NCBI GenBank assembly: GCA_016207165.1
Contig: JACQQD010000003.1
Span: forward strand, 47,343 to 111,342
From: Microcaldota archaeon
Lineage (GTDB): Archaea; Micrarchaeota; Micrarchaeia; Norongarragalinales; Norongarragalinaceae
Reading direction: 5' to 3'
Length of the DNA: 64,000 nucleotides
Shown here: in pieces, positions 28,830-39,274 of the stretch
How the letters are laid out: every line of letters begins with the position of its first letter
How positions within the stretch are numbered: the stretch's first letter is position 1
Made by a program: the position numbers and the translations under genes
Notes under the pieces: model-generated
What the model saw: only the letters and a program-made list of their open reading frames with translations
Told to the model about the DNA's origin: nothing
Database searches by the model: none

Positions 28830-29088
28830 GGCCGACCACCAAACCGTCGGACCACCGCACCTCCAGTCCGCAGGACGCGTTCATGCGTTCAGGCGAGAAA
28901 AAAAGCAGCGTGGTCCCCGAATTGGAAACGTCTTTGGCAAACAAGCAAAACCACGCCGCCCGACTTTCTTGGAGGTGGCCCTGAAAAGCGGCATCCAAGG
29001 AAGCCAGCCACGCACGTTGACCTATAAGCAGTGCGGCCACCAACACCAAGAAAGCGGCGAATGCCGCCATGAAGGAAAGCGCGTTCAA
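28819..29088 (-). CDS. Small single-TM protein, pilin-cluster member
   Basis: LNALSFMAAFAAFLVLVAALLIGQRAWLASLDAAFQGHL. Confidence 0.55.
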   Translation of the reverse strand: MNALSFMAAFAAFLVLVAALLIGQRAWLASLDAAFQGHLQESRAAWFCLFAKDVSNSGTTLLFFSPERMNASCGLEVRWSDGLVVGRGG

Positions 29089-29624
29089 ACCGCCTCAACA
29101 CCCACCACGTCGCCAAAAGAGAATACCGCACCAAAAAACGGCGTTCCAAACACCGGAAACGGAAAATTCGGGCCCCACGACACGTTCAAGGAGTCGTCCA
29201 GGGACTCTAAAAAAAGAAGGCCTTCGGCCACCCCCACGTCCAGGCACCGCGGACACGGACGAATCGCTTGATCCGACCGCATCAAGTCCAGCCACGCCGA
29301 GACCTCGACATCGGAGACCAACCCGAACACCACGTCCAAGTCCACGCCCCGCTGAAGGTACGCCGCCTCCAAAAAACGTTCCCCGGCCACGGCGCGACGG
29401 CCGGCATCCAACGCCACCTCTTCCAAGGAACCGCCCCGCGCCCCAGACAGGGCATCATGAAGAAAATTCCTCACGTCGTGGCCCACCACGCGACGTTGGC
29501 TTAACTGCATCATGGCCAGGGAATAATCGTCAAGTTCCGAGGAAAAAGAAACCAGGCTAGCCGACCAACCCGTGGCCGCCGCGATGACGCCAAACACCCA
29601 AAAAAGCGCGAACCCCCTCCTCAC
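29085..29624 (-). CDS. Membrane-anchored pilin-cluster protein
   Basis: GTG start overlapping upstream TGA; VRRGFALFWVFGVIAAATGWSASLVSFSSELDDYSLAMMQLSQ. Confidence 0.6.
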   Translation of the reverse strand: MRRGFALFWVFGVIAAATGWSASLVSFSSELDDYSLAMMQLSQRRVVGHDVRNFLHDALSGARGGSLEEVALDAGRRAVAGERFLEAAYLQRGVDLDVVFGLVSDVEVSAWLDLMRSDQAIRPCPRCLDVGVAEGLLFLESLDDSLNVSWGPNFPFPVFGTPFFGAVFSFGDVVGVEAV

Positions 29625-30007
29625 GAAAAAACCACGTCCACACCCCGGTTTTTCCGAACCGCCACCGTATGCGTGCCCTCCACCAAAGCCGCGCGCCCGC
29701 CGCCCTCGAAAACAGCTCCGACGCTCAAAGCGCCAAACGGCGACGTCCACGCCAACGAATCGCCGGACCAAACAACCGACACGTTGTGTTCGAGCGCAAA
29801 ACGCTCTTCATGCCAGAAGCCCGGCGGCATGACGTCGGCAGCGCGAACGGCAAAGCGCACGCGCTCAAAAGCGGCCTCGTCGGAAAAAAGTCCCGCCTGA
29901 TCCAGCGCCGCTTTCCTCACCGGTTCGGTGCCCACCCAGAACACGCCAACGACGCCCAAGATTCCAGCCAAGACCAAAAGCGCTTCCAAGGAGACTTGGC
30001 CCCGCAT
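29621..30007 (-). CDS. Pilin-like protein with class III signal peptide
   Basis: MRGQVSLEALLVLAGILGVVGVFWVG. Confidence 0.75.
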   Translation of the reverse strand: MRGQVSLEALLVLAGILGVVGVFWVGTEPVRKAALDQAGLFSDEAAFERVRFAVRAADVMPPGFWHEERFALEHNVSVVWSGDSLAWTSPFGALSVGAVFEGGGRAALVEGTHTVAVRKNRGVDVVFS

Positions 30008-30008
30008 G

Positions 30009-30200
30009 TCAATTCATCTTCTTGATTTGCTTGAACACGTTTTCGGCTTGCTTGGACAGGACGTCCTTTCCCTCCACAGCCGTGGCTTGAAGCTGGGTGA
30101 CCAACAGCAAAGCCACCGCCACCAAAGCCGCGGTGAGAATCAGCATCTCCGCCGAGACTTGGGCAGTCTCGTCCTTCAGGAAGTCCCTCAACGCGTTCAT
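30009..30200 (-). CDS. Small archaeal pilin-like protein (class III signal peptide)
   Basis: DETAQVSAEMLILTAALVAVALLLVTQLQATAVEGKDVLSKQAENVFKQIKKMN. Confidence 0.75.
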   Translation of the reverse strand: MNALRDFLKDETAQVSAEMLILTAALVAVALLLVTQLQATAVEGKDVLSKQAENVFKQIKKMN

Positions 30201-30240
30201 GTAGAAAAAGCCGGGAAGCGCCGTGAAAAGCCTTGAGTAG

Positions 30241-30255
30241 AAAAAAAATCAACCC
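30241..30255 (-). promoter_or_regulatory. Recurrent promoter motif copy 1 (pilin genes)
   Basis: Minus strand: GCATAAATCGGTTGGGTTGATTTTTTTT. Confidence 0.5.
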
Positions 30256-30394
30256 AACCGATTTATGCAACGCGCTGAATCGAAGCCACCATCGTCCAAA
30301 ACAACCATAAAAAAAAGTAAGTACTTTAGACAGGTATCTAACGGAAACCCGGCGTATTGGAACGGTGTTTCGAATCCGGCAAGAAACCGGGCAC

Positions 30395-30970
30395 TCAAAC
30401 CGTCAAGGCGAACAACAAAAAGAAGAATGCCAAAAACGTGGACAGCCAAACGCCCTTGTTCCACGCCCACACCTTGGCCCCGTCCAAGACGCCAAACGGC
30501 ACCATGTTAAACGCGCCCAAAAACGCGTTGACGACGGCTCCAAGCAACGCGAATTGCTGCAAGCTCGGCACACTGGCGGCCAACACCAAGAACAGGATCG
30601 CCAACCCCAAATTCATCAAGGGGCCTGCAATGGAAATCTTGCCGACCTGGGCCTTGGAAAGCCTTCCGTGAAAGTAAACGGCACCCGGAGCGGCAAACAC
30701 GAACTGGCCCTGCGTGGCAAAGGCCATCCCAAGCGCCAGAACCAGTCCCAAAGTCCACGCCCGGAAATACGCGGTGGCGCCAAACGAAATGGCCACGTAC
30801 TTGTGCGCCAACTCATGCAAGATAAACCCCAGCCCCACCGTCAAAAGCACGGTGTAAAAATAGTCCACGGAGAATACGTCGTCGCGGAACAACGAGAACG
30901 CCAAGGAAATGGTGATGACGGACACCAGAATGTGCAGCCATTCCTCGGCATCAATGCGAAAACGGGCCAT
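30395..30970 (-). CDS. M50 / site-2 protease-like metallopeptidase
   Basis: GFILHELAHKYVA; NMVPFGVLDGAKV. Confidence 0.9.
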   Translation of the reverse strand: MARFRIDAEEWLHILVSVITISLAFSLFRDDVFSVDYFYTVLLTVGLGFILHELAHKYVAISFGATAYFRAWTLGLVLALGMAFATQGQFVFAAPGAVYFHGRLSKAQVGKISIAGPLMNLGLAILFLVLAASVPSLQQFALLGAVVNAFLGAFNMVPFGVLDGAKVWAWNKGVWLSTFLAFFFLLFALTV

Positions 30971-31024
30971 GGGAAATTACTTGGAAACGCAATGGTTTTT
31001 GTGGGTTTTGGAAAAGAAAAACAT

Positions 31025-31441
31025 TCACGCCAGCCGCTCGGTTTCCGTGATCTTGACCGTCGCCGGACTAAACGTTCCCCCGTACGACGTGATTTGGCCT
31101 TCCGCGTGAACCCCGTTGCCGTACACGATCTTGATTCTTTCCCCAACCCGCCCGTCTTCAAGCGCCGTGACGAACAAGACGTCCAACAGCGCCGCGCGCA
31201 CGCCGCCTTCCCGCCGAAACAAGGCCACCATGGAATCGCCTTTCTTGATGCCGCGCACGTGCGGGTACGCAAAAGCCCACACGATGGACAAGCCGATGCC
31301 CAAGGCCAAAAGACGCCACACGTCGGACAAGAATTGAGCGCCGGTAACTCCTCGTTGAACCAAAAAGCCGCTCAAACCAAACAAAATCAGGGCTACGCTT
31401 ACCGAAACGGTCAACGCCTTTCCCAACGCACTGAGGTTCAT
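31025..31441 (-). CDS. Hypothetical membrane protein (S26-like or NfeD-like C-terminus possible)
   Basis: Two TM segments then a short beta-rich domain. Confidence 0.55.
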   Translation of the reverse strand: MNLSALGKALTVSVSVALILFGLSGFLVQRGVTGAQFLSDVWRLLALGIGLSIVWAFAYPHVRGIKKGDSMVALFRREGGVRAALLDVLFVTALEDGRVGERIKIVYGNGVHAEGQITSYGGTFSPATVKITETERLA

Positions 31442-31450
31442 GAAAAAGTT

Positions 31451-33577
31451 TCACGCGTACTGCAAGTCTTTTTCGCGTTGCCGCTTCTTCATGAGGATGG
31501 GTGACAGCGTGGACAACGCTTTCTCAAAGTGCTTGGGTTCCACGACTTTCGCGTTGACATTCTCCCGAAGCGCGACCATGGCGGCTTCCCGGCACAACCC
31601 CTCGACGTCGGCTCCGGAAAAGCCGTCCGTAACCTTGGCCAGGTGCCGAACGTCCACTTTGTTCAGCGGCATGGCCTCGGTGTGCACCTTAAAAATGGCC
31701 AGCCGCGTCTCCTCGTCGGGCAACCCGATTTCAATGATCTTGTCAAAGCGGCCCGGCCGAAGCAAAGCGGGGTCAATGATGTCAATGCGGTTGGTGGCGG
31801 CAATCACGACGATTTCCTTGATGTTCTTCAGCCCATCCATTTCCGTCAACAGCGTGTCCACCACGCGGGCGCTCACGTGGGAACCCCCCTCGTCGCCGCC
31901 GCGCACCGGAGCCACGGCGTCCAACTCGTCGATGAAAACGATGGTGGGCGCCGCCAACCGGGCTTTCCGAAATATTTCCCTCAGCCCGCGCTCGCTTTCA
32001 CCGATCCATTTCGAAAGAATCTCCGGGCCCTTGATGGAAATGAAGTTGGCTTCCGCCTCCGTGGCCACGGCCTTGGCCAACATGGTCTTGCCCGTGCCCG
32101 GCGGACCGTAAAGCAGAATGCCTTTCACGGGCCGAATTCCCAACCGCTTGAAGGCCTCCGGCTTTTTGAGCGGCATTTCGACAGCTTCCCGAATCTCGCG
32201 TTTGGCCTCGTCCAATCCGCCGACGTCGCTCCAGCGCACGTTGGGCGCCTCCACGAAAACCTCTCTTAACGCCGAGGGGTGAATCTCGCGAAGCGCATTC
32301 TTCACGTCGTCGCGCGTGACTTTGAGTTCCTCCAAAATGTGGGCGGGAATCTCCTCGTCCTCCAAATTGATCTTCGGTAAAATTCTCCTCAACGCCTTCA
32401 TCGCGGCTTCCTTGACCAACGAATGCATGTCCGCCCCCACAAAGCCATGCGTTTGCGCCGCAATCTCGTCCAACGACACATCCTTGGAAAGCGGCATGCC
32501 GCGCGTGTGAATCTGGAGGATTTCCTTCCGGCTCTTCTTGTCCGGCACGCCAATCTCGATTTCCCGGTCAAACCGCCCCGGCCGCCGCAACGCCGGATCG
32601 ATGGCGTTCTCACGGTTGGTGGCGCCAATGACTACAACTTGCCCACGGCCCTTGAGCCCATCCATGAGCGTGAGAAGCTGGGAAACGATTCTTTTTTCGA
32701 CTTCGCCCACCACTTCCTCCCGCTTGGGGGCCACCGAATCCAGTTCGTCGATGAAAATGATGGACGGCGCGTTCTCCTCGGCTTCATTGAAAATCTGCCT
32801 TAGTCTTTCTTCGGCCTCGCCCACGAATTTGCTGACAATCTCGGGGCCGTTAATCGTAATGAAGTGCGCGTCGGACTCGTTGGCCACCGCCCTGGCCAGA
32901 AGCGTCTTGCCGGTGCCTGGAGGCCCGTACAACAAAACGCCTTTCGGCGGCTCAATGCCCAACCGTTCAAACAATTCCGGGTGGCGCATGGGAAGTTCCA
33001 CCATTTCCCGGATTTTTTGGACTTCCTCCTTGAGGCCGCCGATGTCTTCATACGAAATCGTGGCAATCTTGCCCATTTCCTTGACGGGTTCTTCCTTGAG
33101 AATGAGCTCGGTTTCCGGCGCGACCAACAACAACCCAGCCGGCAACGTTTGGGCGACGACGAACGGAAAAGACGTGCCAAACACGTTGACGCTCAAAATG
33201 TCTCCCTTGCTCAAAGGCTTTCCAATGAGGTTCTTCTTCACGTAAGAGTCAAAACCCGGCGCGTACCGGCTGTTCTGGTTGGGAGCCAACACGATTTTTT
33301 TCGCCGTACGAATCTGGGCTTTCTTGACTTTCACGCGGTCGCCCAAAGCGACGGACGTGTTTTGCCGCAAAATGCCGTCCATGCGCACGATGTTGAGTCC
33401 CTCGTCCTGAGGATGAGCCGGCAGAACCAGGGCGGCGGTGGCTTTCTTGCCCTTGATTTCCACGACGTCGCCCGTCGTCAGACCCAACAATCTTCGAGCG
33501 TTGGAATCCAGCCTTACGACGCGTTTTCCGTAGTCAATCTGCATGGCTTCCGCGACTTTCAACTCCAATTCGTTCAT
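31451..33577 (-). CDS. cdc48: Cdc48/VCP-type AAA ATPase
   Basis: Two AAA modules ([36 protein letters not shown]) with N-terminal double-psi domain. Confidence 0.96.
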   Translation of the reverse strand: MNELELKVAEAMQIDYGKRVVRLDSNARRLLGLTTGDVVEIKGKKATAALVLPAHPQDEGLNIVRMDGILRQNTSVALGDRVKVKKAQIRTAKKIVLAPNQNSRYAPGFDSYVKKNLIGKPLSKGDILSVNVFGTSFPFVVAQTLPAGLLLVAPETELILKEEPVKEMGKIATISYEDIGGLKEEVQKIREMVELPMRHPELFERLGIEPPKGVLLYGPPGTGKTLLARAVANESDAHFITINGPEIVSKFVGEAEERLRQIFNEAEENAPSIIFIDELDSVAPKREEVVGEVEKRIVSQLLTLMDGLKGRGQVVVIGATNRENAIDPALRRPGRFDREIEIGVPDKKSRKEILQIHTRGMPLSKDVSLDEIAAQTHGFVGADMHSLVKEAAMKALRRILPKINLEDEEIPAHILEELKVTRDDVKNALREIHPSALREVFVEAPNVRWSDVGGLDEAKREIREAVEMPLKKPEAFKRLGIRPVKGILLYGPPGTGKTMLAKAVATEAEANFISIKGPEILSKWIGESERGLREIFRKARLAAPTIVFIDELDAVAPVRGGDEGGSHVSARVVDTLLTEMDGLKNIKEIVVIAATNRIDIIDPALLRPGRFDKIIEIGLPDEETRLAIFKVHTEAMPLNKVDVRHLAKVTDGFSGADVEGLCREAAMVALRENVNAKVVEPKHFEKALSTLSPILMKKRQREKDLQYA

Positions 33578-33657
33578 GATGGTAATAGCCTCCGAAGAAG
33601 TATCTGGCGTCCAATACGTAATAGTCCCAGAACGCTTTTTTAAAGCAACGGTTGCAA

Positions 33658-34152
33658 TCACGTTTTCGGAACGAAAACGCCGGCTTTCCTGTCTTTTTGG
33701 ACGTTTCCCGCCTTGAAGTAGCGGCCATTCATGGCCAAATAGACTCCGGGCGGCAACGTCTGCACGAACGCCAAGGCGGAACCCAAATTGAAGAGCCCGT
33801 CCGAAGAGCCGAACGTAAAAGGAATCATGGCGCCGGTGAGCACCACCGTCTTTCTACTGACTTTCTTGGCCACGGCTTCCGCGGTTTCCGGCATGGTGTC
33901 CGTGCCGTGCGTCACGACAATCCGCTTTTCCTTGGCTGCCTCGCACGCATCGGCCACAGCCTTTCGGTCTTCATCCTTGAAATCCAGGCTATCCTTGAGA
34001 AGCAGGGTTTCAACCTCCACGTCCAAGTGGCAGCGGCCTTCCTTGAGCACCTGCGGCACGTGCGTCTTGGAAAACGAGAGTTTGGCGTGGATTTCATCGT
34101 AAAACTTGTCAAACGTGCCGCCCGTGACGAGAATCTTGATTTTCTCCGTCAT
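33658..34152 (-). CDS. Single-domain asparaginase-like protein
   Basis: [27 protein letters not shown]; only the N-terminal asparaginase domain. Confidence 0.8.
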   Translation of the reverse strand: MTEKIKILVTGGTFDKFYDEIHAKLSFSKTHVPQVLKEGRCHLDVEVETLLLKDSLDFKDEDRKAVADACEAAKEKRIVVTHGTDTMPETAEAVAKKVSRKTVVLTGAMIPFTFGSSDGLFNLGSALAFVQTLPPGVYLAMNGRYFKAGNVQKDRKAGVFVPKT

Positions 34153-35120
34153 TTCTTTTGCCCCGCCAAAACGATTTGCGCCAACAACGCTTCCATTTGG
34201 ATGCGTTCGTCCGCGCCCTCGCTCATCCGGAAAGAATACTCGCCGACTTTGTCAACCAGGTGCACTTTCACGGAATCCGGCAAATCCATGGACACGATTT
34301 CACGGTACACTTGCTTCATGACGTCTTCCCCGGAAAGACCGTACTTGACCATCAACGAATCCAACTGGGTTCGGGCCTCCAAGAAAGAGCCCTTCCACGC
34401 AAGATTCACCATGTCCTGGACTTCCTTGGGCCGCGCCTGCGCGGCCACCTTGTACACGTCGTCTTCCGACACGCTGGACCCCAACACCGACGCGGCTTGA
34501 AGCACGTTGAGCACTTTGCGCGCGTCGCCTTGCGCCATGTGCACCACGGCTTCGGCGGCCCCTTCCCCTAATTTAAGCTTCTCGGCGGCGGCCACTTTTA
34601 ACACCAGCTTCTGCAAGTCTTCTTGCTTGAGCGGCCCAAAACGAAACACGGCGCACCGGCTCTGGATGGGCTCGATGATGCGCGACGAATAATTCGCGTT
34701 CAAAATGAATCGGCACGTTTTGGTGTATTGTTCCATGGTCCGACGCAAGGCTTGTTGAGCATCATTGGTCAACGCGTCGGCTTCATCCAAAAAAATGAGT
34801 TTGAAGGGCACGTCCGCCAACGCCATGGTTCTGGCAAAGTCCTTGATTTTTCCGCGCACCACGTCGATTCCACGTTCATCCGACGCATTCATTTCGTGAA
34901 AGCTGGCACGGTAGTTTTCACCGAAAAGTCCGCGCGCCAACGCCAGGGCCGCGGAAGTTTTGCCCGTGCCTGCCGGGCCCGCAAACAACAGATGCGGAAC
35001 GTTTTTCTGCTCGGCATACGCTTTGAGCCGCTCGACGGCCACGTCCTGGCCCAACACGTCATCCAACGTTTGGGGACGGTATTTTTCCACCCACGGAATG
35101 TAATCGGAATCCATCAACAT
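34149..35120 (-). CDS. rfcS: Replication factor C small subunit
   Basis: WVEKYRPQTLDDVLGQ, GPAGTGKTSAALALA, LDEADALTNDAQQALRR. Confidence 0.95.
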   Translation of the reverse strand: MLMDSDYIPWVEKYRPQTLDDVLGQDVAVERLKAYAEQKNVPHLLFAGPAGTGKTSAALALARGLFGENYRASFHEMNASDERGIDVVRGKIKDFARTMALADVPFKLIFLDEADALTNDAQQALRRTMEQYTKTCRFILNANYSSRIIEPIQSRCAVFRFGPLKQEDLQKLVLKVAAAEKLKLGEGAAEAVVHMAQGDARKVLNVLQAASVLGSSVSEDDVYKVAAQARPKEVQDMVNLAWKGSFLEARTQLDSLMVKYGLSGEDVMKQVYREIVSMDLPDSVKVHLVDKVGEYSFRMSEGADERIQMEALLAQIVLAGQKK

Positions 35121-35193
35121 CAGGAAGGATTTCTGTGGCGTGTTGACCTTAAAAATCAAACGGCTTAAAAACGAGGGCGTCGTCTGGTTAACC

Positions 35194-35514
35194 ATGCTTC
35201 TTTGCACCACGGAAAACCCGCCCGGTCAAAAAATAAGGGACTACAAGGGCGTGGTGTGGGCCTCGGTGGTCCGCTCCAAGCACTTGGGACACGACTTTTA
35301 CGCCGTTTTGAAGAGCCTGAAAGGCGGCGACATCTCCTCGTATCAAAACCTCACCAACCAAGCCCGCGCCGACGTGCTGAAAAAACTGGAGGAAAACGCG
35401 AAAAAGCAGGGCGCCAACGCCGTCGTCGGACTGCAATTCGGCACCACGCAAATCCTCCCATCCACCATTGAAGTCTGGGCGGTAGGAACCGCGGTTACCC
35501 TCGCCAAAAAATAA
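35194..35514 (+). CDS. YbjQ / UPF0145 family protein
   Basis: YKGVVWASVVRSKHLGHDF...ENAKKQGANAVVGLQF. Confidence 0.85.
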   Translation: MLLCTTENPPGQKIRDYKGVVWASVVRSKHLGHDFYAVLKSLKGGDISSYQNLTNQARADVLKKLEENAKKQGANAVVGLQFGTTQILPSTIEVWAVGTAVTLAKK

Positions 35515-35532
35515 TCCACGGACCAATAAACC

Positions 35533-37296
35533 ATGAAATGGATGCTCCTGGTTTTGGCCGGAGTCCTGGTTTTTGGATGCCTCCAGTCCCCCCCTCAAAG
35601 CGCAAGCCCAACACCGGAAACCCCTGTCCCGCCAACGCCTTTCATTGAACCCTCTTTATCGCCCACGCAAACCCCGGTTCCCAGCGACTTCGTCTCGCGG
35701 AGATTTGAAACCCGCTCCGACGGCGCCGTGCGCGTGACCAATCCCCCTGGAAAGCAAAGCGACCAGAACCCCGCGTTCTTGGACGAAAACCACGTCCTAT
35801 TCACGCGCTTTGCCGACGGCTACAACCAAGGCAAAGCCAAACTCGTCTTGATGGATTTAAGGGATGGCTCCGAAACCGTGGTCGTCAACGATGGCGGCAC
35901 GGCGGTGTCCACCAACGGCAACCCCTTCACTCCAGACAAAAACCAAGTTTGTTACGCCTCGGATGCCAAAAGCGAGGATGACATATGGTGCGTGCCGGTC
36001 TTGGGTGGAACGCCGACGCGCGTCACCCGCGACGAATCCGGCAAGCACTTCATTGAACCGTCCGTACGCTTTGACGGCCAACGCATTGCCTTTGAAATGC
36101 ATGGCCCCGGCGACATTGACGCCTCCAGGGGCCAGATCTGGACCACGGACTTTTCCGGCAACACACGGGTCCTATTGGCGGATGACGCCGACAACCGCTT
36201 GCCGCAATACCATCCCACGGAAAACAAGATCCTCGTCCAACGCAAAGAAAACGGGTTGTTTCGGTTGTTTGTCTTGGATGAGGCCACGGGCCTACTTGCC
36301 GAAGTCGGCATTTTAACCGACGAAGGCACCGACGCGTCGTGGACGAAAAAAGGCGGCATCGTATACTCGGGTGAAAGCGCAAGGCTTGCCGTTCCGCAAA
36401 TCTTCATTCTTGAAGACGACCAAAGCACGCGCATCACAGACTCGGCCATGCTGGATTCCGCGCCGGCGGCTTCAACCAAACAAGTGGCGTTTGAGTCGCG
36501 CGAAAGAAAAAACATGCCGTCACGCATTTGGATCAAGACCCTACCCGTTGAACGCGCACCCAGGCCACCGCCAACGGATTACACCATTGCCAAAGGCGCC
36601 TCGTTTTCCTGGCAACTCGTCGAACCCATGAACACCAAAATCCAAGCCGACGTGTACGACATCGACTTGTTCGAAAGCAATGCGTCTACCGTGCAACAGC
36701 TTCACGACCAAGGCAGGAAAGTGGTTTGCTACCTAAGCGCCGGCACGTGGGAACCCTACCGCCCCGACGCCGGCGCGTTTCCACTGGAAGCCATCGGCAG
36801 AACCTATGCGCCTCCGTTTGACGACGAAAAATGGCTGGACATCCGAGACGAACGCGTTCAGGACATCATGGAAAAACGGCTGGATTTGTGCAAGCAAAAA
36901 GGCTTTGACGGCGTGGAGCCTGACAACGTCGACGGCTTCCAACAAAAAACGGGGTTTGACTTGACGGCCAAAGACCAGCTGGCGTACAACGCGTGGCTGG
37001 CGAAACAAGCGCACGCCCGGGGACTGTCCGTCGGCTTGAAAAATGACGGCGAACAAGCCGCAGACTTGGTCAACGAATTTGACTTTGCGCTGGTGGAGCA
37101 ATGCGTTTCCGACGGATTCTGCGAAGAATTCAAGCCGTTTGTGGACGCGGGCAAAGCCGTGTTCATGGTGGAATACACCGACCAAGGCACCACCCTGGAT
37201 GAAATCTGTTTTTCAGCTGAACAATTCGGCTACTTTGGCTTGCTGAAAAACCGGAACTTGGATGCGTTCGAGGCAACGTGTCCGAAAGCCGGTTAA
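35533..37296 (+). CDS. Lipoprotein: TolB-like propeller fused to GH114-like glycosidase
   Basis: Lipobox LVFGC; TolB-like repeats; C-term FSWQLVEPMNTKIQADVYDIDLFES...VVCYLSAGTWEPYRPDAG...GFDGVEPDNVDGF. Confidence 0.82.
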   Translation: MKWMLLVLAGVLVFGCLQSPPQSASPTPETPVPPTPFIEPSLSPTQTPVPSDFVSRRFETRSDGAVRVTNPPGKQSDQNPAFLDENHVLFTRFADGYNQGKAKLVLMDLRDGSETVVVNDGGTAVSTNGNPFTPDKNQVCYASDAKSEDDIWCVPVLGGTPTRVTRDESGKHFIEPSVRFDGQRIAFEMHGPGDIDASRGQIWTTDFSGNTRVLLADDADNRLPQYHPTENKILVQRKENGLFRLFVLDEATGLLAEVGILTDEGTDASWTKKGGIVYSGESARLAVPQIFILEDDQSTRITDSAMLDSAPAASTKQVAFESRERKNMPSRIWIKTLPVERAPRPPPTDYTIAKGASFSWQLVEPMNTKIQADVYDIDLFESNASTVQQLHDQGRKVVCYLSAGTWEPYRPDAGAFPLEAIGRTYAPPFDDEKWLDIRDERVQDIMEKRLDLCKQKGFDGVEPDNVDGFQQKTGFDLTAKDQLAYNAWLAKQAHARGLSVGLKNDGEQAADLVNEFDFALVEQCVSDGFCEEFKPFVDAGKAVFMVEYTDQGTTLDEICFSAEQFGYFGLLKNRNLDAFEATCPKAG

Positions 37297-38399
37297 GTCC
37301 GCAACGACGCCGTGAGTTCCCGCCATTTCTCCTGCACGCGGAAAAAGCGTTTGACCTGGGATTCCAAGTCAGGCAAGCACACGTCCTTGAATGAAGTCAA
37401 CGCGAACCTAAAATACTCTTTCTCGATGTCCGAGTCCTCCAATTTCTTGACGGCCTCGTCCAACGGTTTCTGCTGTTGGCGCCGCAACGCAAAGCGTTCC
37501 GGCGAGAACTCATGCAACAGCGTATTTGGCCCCTCGCGGCAAGAACGCGTTACTTGCTCGTCGGTTGGAAGGCGGCCGAACTGCTTTAACGCGTACTCGA
37601 CCGCCAACCCGATGCACGAGCCTTGCACGCCGTCCACGTAATAGTTGACCAGCGTGTCCAACCCGTACTTTTCCGGCTTGTGGAAACCCACCGGTGCTTC
37701 AGGAAGAAACGGTTGGAACGCCTCTTCTTTCGAAAAATACTTGGACAAAGAACAAAACACGCCGTCCTCGATGCGGAAACGCGTCGGAAAAAACGCGTAC
37801 GGCAAAGCCAGTTTCCAGGACACCGCCAGACAACCCGCCTGGTAGCCCTCGACACTGGGCGGCCACTCGTCGGAATACCCGCAAAACGCTTCCCGCAACT
37901 TGACCAGCGCTTCTTTTCTTGAAATGCGGTGCTCGCGGAAATCCGTTAAAGCTCTGGACGCTTTGTCCATCAAAAACGACACGCCGGTGCGGCGGCCCGC
38001 ATACGCGCCCACCACCAACCCGTGGTCGTTTAAGTGCTTGGCAAACCGGGTGAAGAACGGCTCCACGGGCACCACGTCGTCGTCCAAAAACACGACGTTT
38101 TTTTGGCGCTTTACGGCTTCCAGCAACACGGCGTTCCGGGGCCCGCCATAAGGCCCCTCAAACAAGAACCGGTACTCCGCCGCCTGATGATTCAAATACG
38201 TTTTTTCATCCAGGATGGAAACGCCGACGCCATACGGCTTGGCGGCCGCATCGCCGAACATCTGGTTTTCTGCGGCGTGCCCCGACCCATCCACCACCAC
38301 GACTTCCGCGCGAACCCCCTCGCTTTGGAGGGCCTCCAAGACGTTCAGCACGGTGGGCCGCAGGCGGTGGGCGCGATTGGAAACAATGCCGACGATCAT
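37293..38399 (-). CDS. GT-A-like glycosyltransferase
   Basis: VVFLDDDVVPVEPFF motif in GT2-like fold. Confidence 0.6.
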   Translation of the reverse strand: MIVGIVSNRAHRLRPTVLNVLEALQSEGVRAEVVVVDGSGHAAENQMFGDAAAKPYGVGVSILDEKTYLNHQAAEYRFLFEGPYGGPRNAVLLEAVKRQKNVVFLDDDVVPVEPFFTRFAKHLNDHGLVVGAYAGRRTGVSFLMDKASRALTDFREHRISRKEALVKLREAFCGYSDEWPPSVEGYQAGCLAVSWKLALPYAFFPTRFRIEDGVFCSLSKYFSKEEAFQPFLPEAPVGFHKPEKYGLDTLVNYYVDGVQGSCIGLAVEYALKQFGRLPTDEQVTRSCREGPNTLLHEFSPERFALRRQQQKPLDEAVKKLEDSDIEKEYFRFALTSFKDVCLPDLESQVKRFFRVQEKWRELTASLRT

Positions 38400-38956
38400 T
38401 GCACGTCCCCGTGGCCCGGAGCCAGCAACCGGTAATCCAGGCGTTCAAGCAAGGAAAGGGATTCATCCAACGCCGAAGAGTTGCCGCCCCACAAATCCGT
38501 ACGCCCAACCCCTCCATGGGAAAACTTGGTGTCCCCCGAAAAAAGAATTCCCGAATTCTTCTCCAGAAAGCACACGCTGCCGGGCGTGTGACCGGGGGTG
38601 TGGAAAAGCTCCAACGCAAAATCGTCAAACCCCAGCACGTTTCCCGAAAACGGCTTGAAAAAATCGGGCTTAGGCGTATCCGCATAATCCGCGTTCAAGT
38701 CTTCCAGCACCCGCAAGTCCCCGGCGTGCATGAGCCCAGGCCACTGCGCCTCCAACGCCCCCAGCACGTGGTCGAAGTGGCCGTGGGTAAACAGGACGCC
38801 GGCCACGGGCTTGGACAAAAAAGACACCACGCGATCCGGATTCAGGCCCGAGTCAACCAGCCACACCGCATTTTTTCCTTCCAACACGTAGACGTTGGAC
38901 GACAACGGTTCCTCATCCCCGTAGACGACGTGGATGCCATCCGCCAATTCCTGCAT
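38396..38956 (-). CDS. MBL-fold metallo-hydrolase
   Basis: FTHGHFDHVLG, HTPGHTPGSVCF, FSGDTKF, APGHGD. Confidence 0.9.
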   Translation of the reverse strand: MQELADGIHVVYGDEEPLSSNVYVLEGKNAVWLVDSGLNPDRVVSFLSKPVAGVLFTHGHFDHVLGALEAQWPGLMHAGDLRVLEDLNADYADTPKPDFFKPFSGNVLGFDDFALELFHTPGHTPGSVCFLEKNSGILFSGDTKFSHGGVGRTDLWGGNSSALDESLSLLERLDYRLLAPGHGDVQ

Positions 38957-38958
38957 GA

Positions 38959-39213
38959 CTAGGCGGGTTGGGACGCCGGAGCTTGAAAACGCTTCTGGGT
39001 GGACTTTTTACCCCAGCAATCCTTGCAGATGACGCGGCGCTCGGTTTTGGTCGCCGTCAAACTGGACTTGATGCAGTACTTACAAACGATCCGCTTGCAG
39101 TACGTGCAAGGCTCAAAATAGTACTCTTCCTTGCCGCACCGCTCGCATTTCTTCAACGACGCCTTCTTCAAAACAGAGACACCCCTAAGTGGAACGCAAA
39201 AACCGAATTCCAA
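38959..39213 (-). CDS. Small zinc-ribbon protein
   Basis: KCERCGKEEYYFEPCTYCKRIVCKYCI...CKDCWG. Confidence 0.65.
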   Translation of the reverse strand: MEFGFCVPLRGVSVLKKASLKKCERCGKEEYYFEPCTYCKRIVCKYCIKSSLTATKTERRVICKDCWGKKSTQKRFQAPASQPA

Positions 39214-39274
39214 AGGAAACCGGAAACACTCTGTAAAGGCCTTGATTTAAAAAGGCTTCGCGAGAGGGCGAGGC

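Noticed and set aside
30366-30382. T-loop-like string GTTTCGAATCCGGC suggesting a tRNA
   Set aside because: No acceptor, D-arm or anticodon arm could be paired around it, and the T-stem does not pair properly.
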